NCBI GenBank assembly: GCA_963757115.1
Contig: CAVWQV010000006.1
Span: 310,001-374,000 of the forward strand
Origin: CAVWQV01 sp963757115
GTDB taxonomy: Bacteria; Pseudomonadota; Alphaproteobacteria; Acetobacterales; Acetobacteraceae
DNA: 64,000 nucleotides
Direction: 5' to 3'
Below, piece by piece: positions 48,387-59,059 of this stretch. A program made the translations under genes and the position numbers. How positions within the stretch are numbered: the stretch's first letter is position 1; each line of letters begins with the position of its first letter. The notes under the pieces are model-generated. The model was not told the origin of the DNA, searched no databases, and saw only the letters and a list, made by a program, of their open reading frames with translations.

Positions 48387-50818
48387 ATGCCGAAATCTAC
48401 GCGACCGTTGCTGCCCGCAATCGGATTGGCTGAGAACCCGGGCCGCGATGACGGAGGCGGCAGGGGAACCTTCGCTGGCCGGTTCGACGCGTTCGCGGTC
48501 GTCGAGCATCTGAGCGACGGCTTCATCGCGCTGGACCGCGCTTGGGAGTGCCTCTACGCCAATCTTCCGGCGGCGCGGATGCTCGGTTGCGAGCGTGGCG
48601 AAGTGGTGGGCTGCGAGTTTTGGAGATTGCCGATCCCCCTCGCCGGGACCATCGCCGAAGCCGAGCTGCGACGAGTCATGGTCGATCGCATCGACGCCGC
48701 TTTTACCTTCGCCCTCCGCGGACGCTCCCTCGTCGCTCGCGCATATCCGCTGCCGGGTGACGCAGTCGGCCTCGAACTTCACGACAGTACCGAAGACTTA
48801 AGCCGTGACCAGCGCCTCCTCAGCGCGGACCAAGCCTTGCAGCGGAACCAGGAGTGGCTGCGTCTGGTGTTGAGCGCCACCGGCCTCGGCACGTGGGACC
48901 ATGATATCGCGACCGACCATCGCACCTGGTCGGCCGGCGCCCGGGCCCTCCTCGGTTTGCCGCCCGAGCTCCCGGCCACGCGCGAGCTGCTCCGGCGATT
49001 GATCAATCCCGAGGACGAGCTCGCGACCGCGCGCGCCTACGCCGCCGCCCTGGACCCTGCTTCGGATGGAACGTCCCGGCACGCATTCCGCTTCCGCCGT
49101 TACGACAATGGGGCGGAACATTGGCTTGCGGTCGACGGCGCGCGTGCTGTTCGACGCGAGCCTCCGACCGACGCGCGCCCTCGGTATCGTTCGGGACATC
49201 ACGCGAGCCAAGAAAGCCGAGGCGCGGCTGGAGCAGGAGCGGCAGGGCCTGCAAGCGCGCGTGGTTGAGCGCACCCAGGAGCTCGAGAGCGCGAACCGCG
49301 CTCTGGCGGACGAACGGGGGCGGCTTTGGGCGGTGTTGGACCAAATGCCTCTTGGCGTGCTGGTGGTCTCGCCCACGGGCAGTCTGGTGTTTCAGAACGT
49401 CGCGGCACACCGCCTGACGGGGCGTGATCTGTCGGGCCTACGCAGCTTGCGTGATTTCGCCCTCATCGGAGCCGTGCATCCCGACGGCAGGCCGCTGGAT
49501 GCCCAGGAATACGCATTGGCGCGCGCGATCCGCGATGGCGCGGTGACGTTGCGCAAGCTGCAACCCTTTGTCACCGCGGACGGGCGCCGCGCCACCTTCG
49601 AGGTCAGCTCCGCTCCGATCCGCGGGCCGGGCGGCGCGATCGAGGTAGGTGTGTTAGCGTTTGAGGACGTCACCTCCCGGCTTGACGCCGAGGAAGCGCT
49701 GCGACGGGCGCAGCGGCTTGAGGCTGTAGGGCAGCTCACGGGGGGCGTGGCGCACGACTTCAACAACCTGCTCACGGCGATTATTGGCACGCTGGAGATG
49801 CTGTCACGCGAAGTGAGCGGGACCGGCCGCGCCAGCCGTCTTGTCGAGAACGCGGCCAGAGCCGCGGATCGCGGGGCGAAGCTTACCTCCCAGCTCCTGG
49901 CGTTCGCCCGCAAGCAGCGGCTCCAGACGCAGCCGGTCGACGTCGACCGGCTCGTCAGATCCATGGCGCCCCTGCTGGACGCAACACTTGGCGGCATGAT
50001 CGCGATCGATCTGCCCCGTTCGTCCGTCAACCGGCCGGCACTGGCCGATCCTACGCAGCTCGAGCTCCTCGTGCTCAATCTCGCGATCAACGCGAGAGAC
50101 GCCATGCCGGAAGGCGGCCGGCTGACGATCGCTTCGGAGAACGTGACGGTCGGACCCGGTAGCCGGCCGGAAGACCCGCCCGCCGGGAATTTTGTCGCCC
50201 TGATCATAACGGATACCGGGACCGGCATGGTTCCGGCAGTCCTTGCGCGAGCCTTCGAGCCGTTCTTCACCACTAAGGAGAGCGGCAAGGGCTCGGGCCT
50301 CGGCCTCGCCCAGGTGTTGGGGGTTGCCCAGCAACTCGGCGGCGGCGTCCGTATCGCGAGCCGGCCAGGCGCCGGCACCACCGTCACCGTCTACTTGCCG
50401 CAGGGCCGCCCAGGCGAGAAAGAGCCGGTCACCCTCGCCGACACCGCCAGCCCCCAGTCGCTAGCCGGCTTGTCAATTCTGCTTGTCGATGACGATACTG
50501 ACGTGCGCGAGACCACCGCGGAACTCCTGGGCGAGCTTGGCGCGGCCGTGGTGCTGGCGGGAGACGGTATCGAGGCGATCGAGCGGGTGGACTCGCGACT
50601 TCGACGTGGTCGTGCTCGACTTCGGCATGCCCATGATGACCGGAGCCGAGTGCGCCGAGCACATCCGCCAGCTTTACCCGAAGCTGCCCATCCTGCTGGT
50701 CACCGGGCACGGCGAGGAGCTCGCCTCCGCCACTCGCTGGTCCGTATTGCGCAAACCGTTCCCGACAACGGTGTTGGCCGAGGCGATCCGTGCCGAGATC
50801 GACGATCGTCCGCCCTAA
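48387..50818 (+). CDS. hybrid histidine kinase with PAS domains and a receiver, two frameshifts
   Basis: Three pieces form one protein of about 810 aa. Piece 1 (48387 to about 49130) has two PAS-type domains. Piece 2, one base out of phase, carries a coiled linker and another PAS (about 49150-49650), the kinase core (AQRLEAVGQLTGGVAHDFNNLLT with the phospho-His) and the ATPase boxes NLAINARDAMP and TGTGMV, TTKESGKGSGLGLAQV. Piece 3, after about 50590, is a receiver with the Asp in VVVLDFGMPMMTG. It starts three bases after hddA, so it belongs to the prsK-heptose run. Its phosphotransfer partner is unknown. Confidence 0.82.
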
Positions 50819-50919
50819 GCAAGCTCGGCCGTGGCATCCGAACTAGCACGCATGGCAATCTCAGTTACAGTCGATCCGTAGCGAGGAGGCCGGGAAACGG
50901 CCCAACGGAGGCGTGCAGG

Positions 50920-52901
50920 ATGTCAGCAAGCAACCCGAGCGCGGTCGGCGTGCGGCCACGATCAGTGGCGCTCGTCGGCCCTTACGGAAGCGGCAAGTCC
51001 ACCCTGTTCGAAGCCCTGCTCGCGGCCGCTGGCAGCCCGGTTCGGCGAGCGAGCGACGCGCGCGAACGGACGATGAGCACGGAGCTGCGGCTCGGCCACT
51101 GCACGTTCATGGGGGATGCGTGGTCCATCCTCGACTGCCCGGGATCGGTCGAGTTCGCGTGGGAGGCGGATTGCGCGCTGGCCGTGGCCGACATCGCGGT
51201 GGTCGTGTGCGAGCCGACGCCGGAACGCGCTGCAACGGTCGGCCCGTTGTTGCGGCGGCTCACTGAGACGAGGGTGCCCTGCACATCGTTTTCGTCAACA
51301 AGATTGACACCTTGAGCGGGCGCGTGCGCGATCTGCTCGCAGCATTGCAGGCTTATGCGCGCCATCCGCTTGTGCTGCGCCAGGTGCCGATCCGGGAGGG
51401 GGAGGCGGTGGCCGGCTACGTGGATGTGGTCAGCGAGCGGGCCTACCGATACCGCCCGGGACAGCCTTCCGAGCTGATCCAGCGTCCGGCCCATATGGAA
51501 GATCGCGAACGGGAGGCGCTGAACGCGCTGCTTGAGGTGCTCGCCGATCATGACGACAGCCTGCTGGAAAAGATTCTTGAGGACGTGAGACCGAGTTCGG
51601 CTGAGATCTACGCCCAATTGCACCTCGACCAAGTTGCGGGTGAGGTCGTCGAGGTTTTGCTAGGTTCGGCCGAGCGCAACAACGGCGTGCGACGGCTCTG
51701 GAAGGCGCTTCGGCACGACGCACCCGAGGTGCGGGAAAGCGCCGGCCGGCGGGGGATCGCCCCGGACGGGGACGCGCTGCTGCAGGTGTTCAGAACCGCC
51801 CACGCGGGCCATTCCGGCAAGCTTTCCTTTGCCCGCGTCTGGCGTGGGACCGTGAAGGATGGCGTGGTGCTGGCCGGGTCGCGGCTTGGCGGCATCATGC
51901 GGATGCCGGGCGGCGAGCCGCAAAAGATCTCGGAGGCGCAGGCCGGCGAAGTGGTGGCGCTCGGCAGGCTCGAGGGCGCCGTCACCGGTGCCACGCTCGC
52001 ATCGACGACCGCCCCCGACCCGCTGCCGTTCCCCACACCTCCCGAGCCGGTGTACACGATCACGATCGCCACGCTCGATCGCAAGGACGACGTCAAGCTG
52101 TCTGGCGCGCTGCACAAGCTGGTGGAGGAAGACCCCTCATTGACGGTTTCGCAAGATCAGGAAACCAACGAGACGATCCTACGCGGCCAAGGCGAGATCC
52201 ACCTGCAAGCCGCTATCGCCCGGTTGGCCAAGGCCCATGGGCTGCGGCTCAAGACCGCGCGGCCGCTCGTCGCGTACAAGGAGACCATTCGCCAATCCGT
52301 CCAGCAGCACGCGCGCCTCAAGCGCCAAACCGGCGGGCATGGCCAGTTCGCGGACGTAAAGCTCGAGGTGGCGCCAAGGACGCGCGGAGAGGGTTTCGCT
52401 TTCCACGACCGGATCGTGGGCGGCGCCGTGCCACGGCAATACATCCCCGCCGTCGGCGAGGCGGCGGAGGAGGCGGCCCGCAAGGGGCCGTTCGGCTACC
52501 CCGTCGTGGATATCTCCGTCACGCTGCTGGACGGCGGGTTCCATTCGGTGGACAGCTCAGACATGGCGTTCAAGACCGCCACGCGCCTGGCGATGACGGA
52601 GGCGCTCGCCAAGGCGGATCCAGTGGTGCTGGAGCCGATCCATCACGTCACCATCAGCTTGCCCAACGACTACACGGCGCGGGCGCAGCGACTGCTCACC
52701 GGCCGCCGGGGGCAGATCCTCGGTTATGCGGAACGGCCCGGCTGGCCAGGCTGGGACAATGTCGAGGCGCTCGTGCCGGAGGCGGAGTTGCACGACATCA
52801 TCATCGAGCTTCGGTCGCAAACCCTCGGGCTCGGCACCTACACATTGCGGTTCGACCATCTGGCGGAAGCCCGCGGCCGCCTCGAGCGGGGGGCTGCCTG
52901 A
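50920..52901 (+). CDS. EF-G-like translation GTPase (FusA2-type), one frameshift
   Basis: About 660 aa, with one missing base near 51285. The N-terminal GTPase has G1 GPYGSGKST, G3 LDCPGS and G4 NKID (FVNKIDTLSG) but a short, divergent switch I region (DARERTMSTEL). EF-G domains II-V follow: FRTAHAGHSGKLSFARVWRG, the EF-G III motif ETNETILRGQGEIHLQ, QTGGHGQFADVKLEV (domain IV), and TGRRGQILGYAER near the end. It is the compact alphaproteobacterial EF-G-like protein rather than the translocase FusA; its role is unproven. The stop overlaps the next SDR gene start (TGATG). Confidence 0.83.
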
Positions 52902-53654
52902 TGCGCTTGTTCGATCTGACCGGTCGCGTTGCGGTGATCACGGGCGGCAACGGCGGCATCGGGCTCGGCATGGCCCGCGGGCTGGCCGAAGCCGGCGCCA
53001 AGCTCGTGCTGGCCGGTCGCGACGCGGCGAAAGGAGAGGCGGCGGCGAGCGGCCTCGGGAACGGGGCCGTGTTCGTGGTCGCCGACGTGACGCGAAAAGA
53101 GGACTGCCGGGCACTGGCCGAGCAGGCGGTCCAGCGCTTCGGCCGACTCGACATTCTGGTCAATAACGCGGGCACCTCGATCCGCAAGCGGCCGGAAGCG
53201 TTCACCGAAGCCGAGTGGCATCAGGTGATGGACACCAACCTGACCAGTGCCTTTCTCTGCGCCCAGGCGGCGTTCGGCCCGATGCAGGCCGCCGGCGGCG
53301 GCAAGGTAATCAATATCGGCTCCATGATGTCATTGTTCGGCGCGCCGTATGCCTTGCCCTATGCCGCGAGCAAAGGGGGCATCGTCCAGCTCACGCGTGC
53401 CCTGGCGACCGCGTGGGCCGGCGACAACGTGCAGGCAATGCGATCCTGCCGGGCTGGATTGATACCGATCTGACGCGGACGGCACGCGAGCAGGTGGGCG
53501 GGCTGCATGATCGCGTGCTTGCCCGGACGCCGGCCGGCCGCTGGGTACATCGGACGACCTCGCGGGAACCGCTGTTTTCCTGGCGAGCCGGGCATCCGAC
53601 TTCGTGACCGGAGCCGCCATACCGGGTCGACGGAGGGTTTTCCGTCTCCGGATG
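52901..53654 (+). pseudogene. short-chain dehydrogenase/reductase, three frameshifts near the 3' end
   Basis: The first 180 residues are a good SDR: GGNGGIGLGMARGL, NNAGTSIRKRP, then YAASKGGIVQL (Y-x3-K). From about 53435 the protein continues in other frames: NAILPGWIDTDLTR, then GTSDDLAGTAVFLASRASDFVTG, then VDGGFSVSG, ending at a TGA in 53652-53654. Three indels are needed (about 53435, 53545 and 53628). The C-terminal sequence is otherwise perfectly family-like, so sequence error is likely. Substrate unknown; coupled to the EF-G-like gene by a one-base overlap. Confidence 0.78.
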
Positions 53655-53683
53655 AGGGCCGCTGCCTCGCGCCACGCGCCCCT

Positions 53684-54191
53684 TCACTCCGTCGCAGGTT
53701 CGCTGTCGGTGCCGGCTTCCTGTTCGAGGTGGCCGTGTAGCCGCGAGAGCGCCTTTTGCAGGGTCGCCCATTCAGCCCGGCTGAGCGCGCCCTTGAGTTC
53801 GTCTTCCAGCTCACGTGCGAGCGGGACGGCCCCGGCATAGACCCGCTCACCCTTGCGGGTCATGCGCAGCACCCGAGCGCGGCCGTCCGCCGGATCCTGC
53901 GGATTGCCGGAGCAAGCCGCGCGCGACGAGAGTGGCGGCGGCGCGGCTGACCTTGACCTTGTCCATCCCGGTCCGCTCGCTGACCCGGCTTGGCGAGATC
54001 GCCTCGAACCGCCCGACCACCACGATCACCCGCCACTCGGGGATGGTAAGGCCGAACCCTTGGGTGAGATTCCGGGCGAACACTCGCCCGACCCGGTTCG
54101 AGGTGACAGAAAGCTGGTAAGGGAGGAAATCATCCAACCGGAACTCCGTCCGGCTATCTGCCGGCTCCGCCACCGCCCGAGGTCGTTTCAT
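53684..54191 (-). CDS. MarR-family transcriptional regulator, one frameshift
   Basis: Piece 1 runs from ATG 54191: YQLSVTSNRVGRVFARNL, LTIPEWRVIVVVGRF and the winged helix-turn-helix (SRVSERTGMDKVKVSRAAATLVARGLL). An indel near 53905 moves the frame, after which the wing and dimerisation helices continue (VLRMTRKGERVYAGAVPLARELEDELKGALSRAEW) to 53684. MarR proteins repress or activate adjacent genes in response to small aromatic ligands. The neighbouring amidase and SDR are candidate targets. Confidence 0.8.
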
Positions 54192-54377
54192 TCGCCGCCT
54201 TTCGTTTTCCGTTCATGGTTCCGCGCATCGCGCCGTTGCGTTCGCCAGCCGCCGCCGGGAACGCGGGCAGCGCCTGCATCTCGGCCGCGAACGGTCGTGC
54301 GCGGCTTCGCGGCTCCCGTTCGACAAATTGGTTTCGCCATACCCTGAAATGGCCGGTCCGGCCTCTCCGGCAAGGGA

Positions 54378-55799
54378 TTACCAGCCGATCGCCGAAAACG
54401 GGGGCCGTTTTTCCGCCCAGTGCTGCACATCCTCGAACGCCGCCGCTGCCTGCAGGACGCCCAAATCGTCGAACCGGCGGCCGACGATCTGCAGTCCCAC
54501 GGGAAGGCCGGCGGCGGTGAAGCCGCACGGCACGCTTGCCGCTGGATCGCCTGTCAGGTTGAAAGGATAGGAGAACTCGGCCCAGCTAAGCCAGTCCCAG
54601 TCGTGCTCCGGCCAGTGTTGCGGGATCAGCCGCTCCGCCGGGAAAGCTTCGACCGAAACCGCCGGCGTAAGCAGCAGGTCCCAGTTCTCGAACCAGCGAT
54701 GCGCGGCGGCGATGTAGGCTGCCTTGCGATCCCGCGCCAACATGTAGTCGGTCATCGTGACCTTTTGGCCCGCGTGGATGACGGCCACGAAGCCCGGGTC
54801 CATCCGAGCCGCCCAGTCCTTGAGCTTCGGCGCGATTCGGGTGAAGTGCGCCGGCCAGAACAGTCGGGCAAGCTCGGGGCCGTCCTTGGCCCAGGGCACG
54901 GCAACCTCCTCGACGATGGCTCCGAGCGCCTCGAACCGGCCGACGGCCTTTCGGACCATCGCGGCGACTTCGGGGTCGACGCGGGCGTGGCCGAGGTCCG
55001 GGCTGTAGGCGATGCGCTTGCCGCGAATGCCATCATGAAAACGCACCCCGTAGTCGGAGGGCAGCGAGCCGCAAGACGTGTTGTCGAGCGGATGCGGTCC
55101 GGCCATCACGCGCAGCATGAGCGCGGCATCGGCCACGGTGCGCGTGATCGGCCCGATATGCGTCGTGTAATCGGCGGTGCTGACGGGATATTGCGGCACC
55201 CTGCCGTAGGTCGGCTTGAGCCCGAACACGCCGCAGAAATGCGCCGGCATTCGAATTGAGCCGGCCCCGTCGCTTCCCTGGTGCAGCGGACCAAATCCCG
55301 CGGCGCAGGCCGCTCCCGCGCCCGCGGAGGAGGCGCCCGCATTGAGGCCGTATTTCCATGGATTGTGCGTGAGGCCGGTCAGCGGGCTTCGGCTGACGCC
55401 GGTCCAGCCATACTCGCTGGTGGTGGTCTTGCCGAGAATGACCGCTCCCGCCGCCTCGAGCCTTGTCACGACGGGTGCGTCCTCGGTGGGTCGGTTGCCC
55501 TCCATGATGCGGGAGCCGAACTGCGTCGGCATGCGGCTGGTGATGGCGAGATCCTTGATCGTGACAGGAACGCCGTGCAGCGGCCCCAGGCTGTCGCCCG
55601 ACATGACGGCCGCTTCGGCCCGCCGCGCCGCCTCCATGGCCTGGTCGGCTGCAAGATAGGCGAACGCATTGACGCGCCGGTCATACGCCTCGATGCGTTC
55701 GAGCACGGCGCCGACGACCTCAACAGGCGAGAGCTCCTTTAGCGCGATGCGGGAGGCCAGCTCCGTCGCCGGCATGTAGGCGAGGTCGTCCTTATTCAT
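54378..55799 (-). CDS. amidase-signature enzyme
   Basis: 473 aa, start ATG 55799. The Ser-cisSer-Lys triad is present: Lys82 (TIKDLA), Ser157 (GASSAGAGAA) and Ser181 (GSDGAGSIR). The glycine-rich loops usually read GGSSGG and GGGSIR; here several Gly are Ala, which is unusual but leaves the catalytic residues in place. It probably hydrolyses an amide or acts like GatA-family amidases; the substrate is unknown. The start follows the end of the SDR gene upstream, so the two are an operon with the MarR gene downstream. Confidence 0.88.
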   Translation of the reverse strand: MNKDDLAYMPATELASRIALKELSPVEVVGAVLERIEAYDRRVNAFAYLAADQAMEAARRAEAAVMSGDSLGPLHGVPVTIKDLAITSRMPTQFGSRIMEGNRPTEDAPVVTRLEAAGAVILGKTTTSEYGWTGVSRSPLTGLTHNPWKYGLNAGASSAGAGAACAAGFGPLHQGSDGAGSIRMPAHFCGVFGLKPTYGRVPQYPVSTADYTTHIGPITRTVADAALMLRVMAGPHPLDNTSCGSLPSDYGVRFHDGIRGKRIAYSPDLGHARVDPEVAAMVRKAVGRFEALGAIVEEVAVPWAKDGPELARLFWPAHFTRIAPKLKDWAARMDPGFVAVIHAGQKVTMTDYMLARDRKAAYIAAAHRWFENWDLLLTPAVSVEAFPAERLIPQHWPEHDWDWLSWAEFSYPFNLTGDPAASVPCGFTAAGLPVGLQIVGRRFDDLGVLQAAAAFEDVQHWAEKRPPFSAIGW

Positions 55800-55809
55800 T
55801 ACAAGCCTT

Positions 55810-56551
55810 TCAGTAAGTTGCCCGCCCGCCCGAGACGTCGAACACAGCCCCGGTGCTGAACGAACATTCGCGACTTGCGAGAAAGCAGACCAAGGAAGCG
55901 ATCTCGTCGATTTCGCCGAAATCGACCCATGGGTATGCGGGAAAGCATGTAGTCGATCTGGGCAGCGGTCATCTGCGAAAAGAGCGGGGTTCGGACGGCC
56001 GCGGGTGCCACGCAATTGACACGGATTTCGGTCCCGGCAAGCTCCTTGCCGAGCGACTTCACAAGCCCGATCACCCCAGCTTTCGACGCGCTGTAGGCTG
56101 CGGCGTTCGGGTTGCCCTCCTTGCCCGCAATGGAGGCAATCGCGACGATGCGACCATCCCTCGTGCGAAGCAGGTGTGGCACGACCGCGCGGCAGGTGTA
56201 GTAGAAGCCGTTGAGGTTGACGTCGATCACCCGGTTCCAGTCGGCGACCGCGTAGTCCCAACTCGTCGCGTTCGGGCCGGTGATCCCTGCCGATGCCACC
56301 AGTATGTCGATACGCCCCAGCGTGGCGGCCGTCGCGTCCGCGGCGCGGGCGACCGCTTCGGCATCGGTGATCTCGACCACCGCGTCGTGCCCGCCGTCGC
56401 CGAGCCGCTCGCGTGCCAGGCCGAGCCCGCGCTCGTCGCGATCCCAGAGCGACAGCCGGGCGCCCTCCGCCGCGAGCCGGCCGGCGATGCCGAGGCCAAT
56501 GCCGGACGCGCCGCCCGTCACCACCGCGACCATTCCATCGAAGCGCGCCAT
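55810..56551 (-). CDS. short-chain dehydrogenase/reductase, one frameshift
   Basis: Start ATG 56551. Motifs: VVTGGASGIGLGIAG, ASAGITGPNATSW, and YSASKAGVIGLVKSLG (Y-x3-K). Near 55925 the frame slips; the other frame continues FGEIDEIASLVCFLASRECSFSTGAVFDVSGGRATY to a TGA at 55810-55812, which is the expected SDR ending. The original frame would instead run to a stop next to the amidase ATG with a nonsense tail. Substrate unknown. It precedes the amidase on the same strand. Confidence 0.8.
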
Positions 56552-56726
56552 GTGTCCCTCCTTAGCTCATGGTGCATCAAGCGAAGATCGTGCCCGATCT
56601 CGCAAGAGCGAGCACGAGGGAGCATGGAGTGCGTCGTCGGCGCCATCGACCAGCGTTCAGGCGCTCCTTTGACTTAGCGTAACAAGTGTTAAGATGCTGT
56701 GGCGGCGGCAAGGGAAGGGGACGCGT

Positions 56727-57794
56727 ATGGATTGGGGCATCGGCATCGCCACGGCGGCGGATTCGTGGAAGCTTGCGCAACGCGCCGAGGAGCTCGGGTT
56801 CTCGCACGCCTGGTTCTATGACACCCAGATGATCACGGCCGACCCGTTCATCGCTATGGGCCTCGCCGCGACCAAGACCTCCCGCATCCGCCTCGGCACG
56901 GGCGTCCTCGTGCCCTCCAACCGGATTGCCGCACAGACCGCCAACTGCTTCGCCACACTCAACCGGCTGGCGCCAGGACGCATCGACTTCGGCGTGGGCA
57001 CCGGCTTCTCGGCGCGGCGCGCGATGGGCCTCGGCGCGATGAAGCTCGCCGACATGGCCGAGTACATTCGGGTCGTCTGCGGGCTTTTGAAGACGAGATC
57101 GTCGAAACCGACGTGGAAGGCAAACGCAAGAAGATCAAGTTCCTCAACCCCGAGATCGGGCTCATCAACATCGGCGATCCGGTTCGGCTGCACGTCTCCG
57201 CCTACGGGCCGAAGTCACAGGCGCTGGTGGCCAAGCTGCGAGCGGCGTGGATGACGTTCGTCGCCGATGTCGACGGGGCGATCGAGGCGCTCCGGTCCAT
57301 GCAAGCGAGCTGGACCGAGGGCGGGAACGCTCGGACGAGCTGTACGCGACGGCCTGGGTGCCGGGCACCGTGCTTGCTCCGGGCGAGGCCGCCGACAGCC
57401 CGCGCGCGATGGCGCAGTCGGGGCCGCGGGCGGCGGTGCTGTTGCATCGCGAGGCTGACCTCGACATGGAGGGATGGAAGAACACCTCCCGCGTACCGGA
57501 GGCGGTCGCCGCCGAGGTGGCGGGCTACGTGGACCTCGCGCGGGGATTTCAGCCGCCCGAGCTCGTTACATCAACAACCACCGGGGCCACTTCGTGTTCG
57601 TCAAGCCGGAAGAGCAACGGTTCGTCACCGCCGAGCTGATCCGCCGGACGACATTCACCGCGAGCGAACAGGAGATCAAACAGCGGATCGAGGCGCTGCG
57701 CGGTGCCGGTTGGTCGCAGATCACCATCCCGATCACGCCGGGCTGCGAATGGGCGCTGGAGGACTGGGGACGGATCAGGCAGGCGTTTGCCTGA
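56727..57794 (+). pseudogene. LLM-class flavin-dependent oxidoreductase, three frameshifts
   Basis: The luciferase-like fold is recognisable across four pieces. Piece 1 from ATG 56727 (GGGGA site): GIGIATAADSWKLAQRAEELGFSHAWFYD, LAATKTSRIRLGTGV, FGVGTGFSARRAMGL. Then DVEGKRKKIKFLNPEIGLI (after about 57092), LYATAWVPGTVLAPGEAAD (after about 57330) and INNHRGHFVFVKPEEQRF, ending in ITPGCEWALEDW (after about 57570). Such enzymes use FMN or F420 with varied substrates. The codon quality stays high in every piece, so sequence error is more likely than decay. Divergent from the SDR. Confidence 0.78.
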
Positions 57795-57821
57795 GTCCTG
57801 CCGGCAAAGCCGTTCCGGACG

Positions 57822-58295
57822 CTAGGAAGGGCTGCCGGGTTCCGATTTCATGACGGCGATCATCGTCTCGTAAAGCGCGCTCGCGCTGCCGGACGCCCTG
57901 ATGCGCGACAACGTCATGGGCTCGCGCATGGCGCGGGCAACGGCAGCGAGCGCTGCGACATGCTCCTGCTTTTTCTCTTCCGGCATCAGCAGGAGGAACA
58001 GGACGTCGACGGGCTTGCCGTCGATCGAGTCGAAATCGATCGGTCGCGCAAGCGTGACAAGAAGGCCGAACATGTCGTCGAGGGCGGCCAGCCGAGTATG
58101 CGGCAGGGCAAAGCCCTTGCCGAGCCCGGTTGAGCCGAGACGCTCGCGCTCGGTCAGGGCGGCAGCGATCAACTCGGCGGGAACCGGCGCGCTCCGTGCC
58201 GCCCGCTGCGCCAGTTCCTCCAGTAGCTGCGTCTTGTCCCTGACCCGGAGTCCGTGGACGATGCGCTCCGGCCGCAGCAGGTCAGCCAACGTCAT
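57822..58295 (-). CDS. ptsN: PTS EIIA-Ntr-like protein (PtsN)
   Basis: 157 aa from ATG 58295; the frame is open for six more codons. EIIA mannitol/fructose-type fold with phospho-acceptor His66 in FALPHTRLA, preceded by RERLGSTGLGKG. EIIA-Ntr takes phosphate from the nitrogen PTS and, in its unphosphorylated form, is known to bind KdpD and TrkA and to tune potassium uptake. Here it stands right after kdpE, so a Kdp-linked role fits. No membrane permease or rpoN is next to it. Confidence 0.85.
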   Translation of the reverse strand: MTLADLLRPERIVHGLRVRDKTQLLEELAQRAARSAPVPAELIAAALTERERLGSTGLGKGFALPHTRLAALDDMFGLLVTLARPIDFDSIDGKPVDVLFLLLMPEEKKQEHVAALAAVARAMREPMTLSRIRASGSASALYETMIAVMKSEPGSPS

Positions 58296-58359
58296 TGCTG
58301 GCTCGCAACACAAGGAATGGTGATGCGGCTCTTGCGACTGACATCCCGCACAGCTTTCG

Positions 58360-59059
58360 TCAATCTGCTGCCCTCATTCGATAGCCCACCCCTGTCTCGG
58401 TCAGGATGTGGACGGGTCGCTCGGGGTAGGCCTCGATCTTCTGCCTGAGCGCCCGGATGTAGATGCGAAGATATTGCACGTCGGTCTCGGTGCCCCAAAT
58501 TTCGTGCAACAAATGACCGGTGCGTGAGCACCTTGCCGTTATGCGCCACCAATAGCCGCAGCAGCTCGTATTCGCGTCGCGAGAACTTCACCTCCTCGCC
58601 ACGCACGGTCACCACCCGACGCACGAGGTCGACGGTCAGATCGCCGCTGCGAAACAACGGCCGCTCGCCCGACTGCTGCAACCGGTGCCGCTGGGCGGTG
58701 CGGATGCGAGCAAACAACTCGTCGATGCCGAACGGCTTGGTGACGAAGTCATCGGCGCCCAGATCGAGGGCCGCCACTTTGGCGGTCTCGTCGTCCCGGC
58801 TGGACAGCACGATGATGGGCACGGCCGATCCGGCTTTCCGGACCTCGCGGATCACGTCGAGGCCGTCCACGTCCGGCAGCCCGAGGTCGAGCACGACCAT
58901 GTCGGTGGCCCCCCGGCGGATCGCGTCCAGTGCCTGGCGGCCGGTTTGTGCGTCGGCGACCACGAACCCTTGGGCGGAAAGGCCGGCGCGCAGGAACCGC
59001 AGGATCGCGGGCTCGTCGTCCACGACAAGCACGCGAAGCGGGCCGGCCCCGGCGGTCAT
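58360..59059 (-). CDS. kdpE: KdpE response regulator, one frameshift
   Basis: Start ATG 59059 inside the kdpD stop (ATGA overlap). Receiver domain with VLVVDDEPAILRFL and phospho-acceptor Asp in MVVLDLGLPDVDG, then LGADDFVTKPFGI. The OmpR-type winged-helix domain begins EVKFSRREYELLRLL. An extra base near 58519 breaks the frame; the other frame finishes HLLHEIWGTETDVQYL and GVGYRMRAAD at 58360. KdpE activates kdpFABC when KdpD signals low potassium. Confidence 0.9.
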
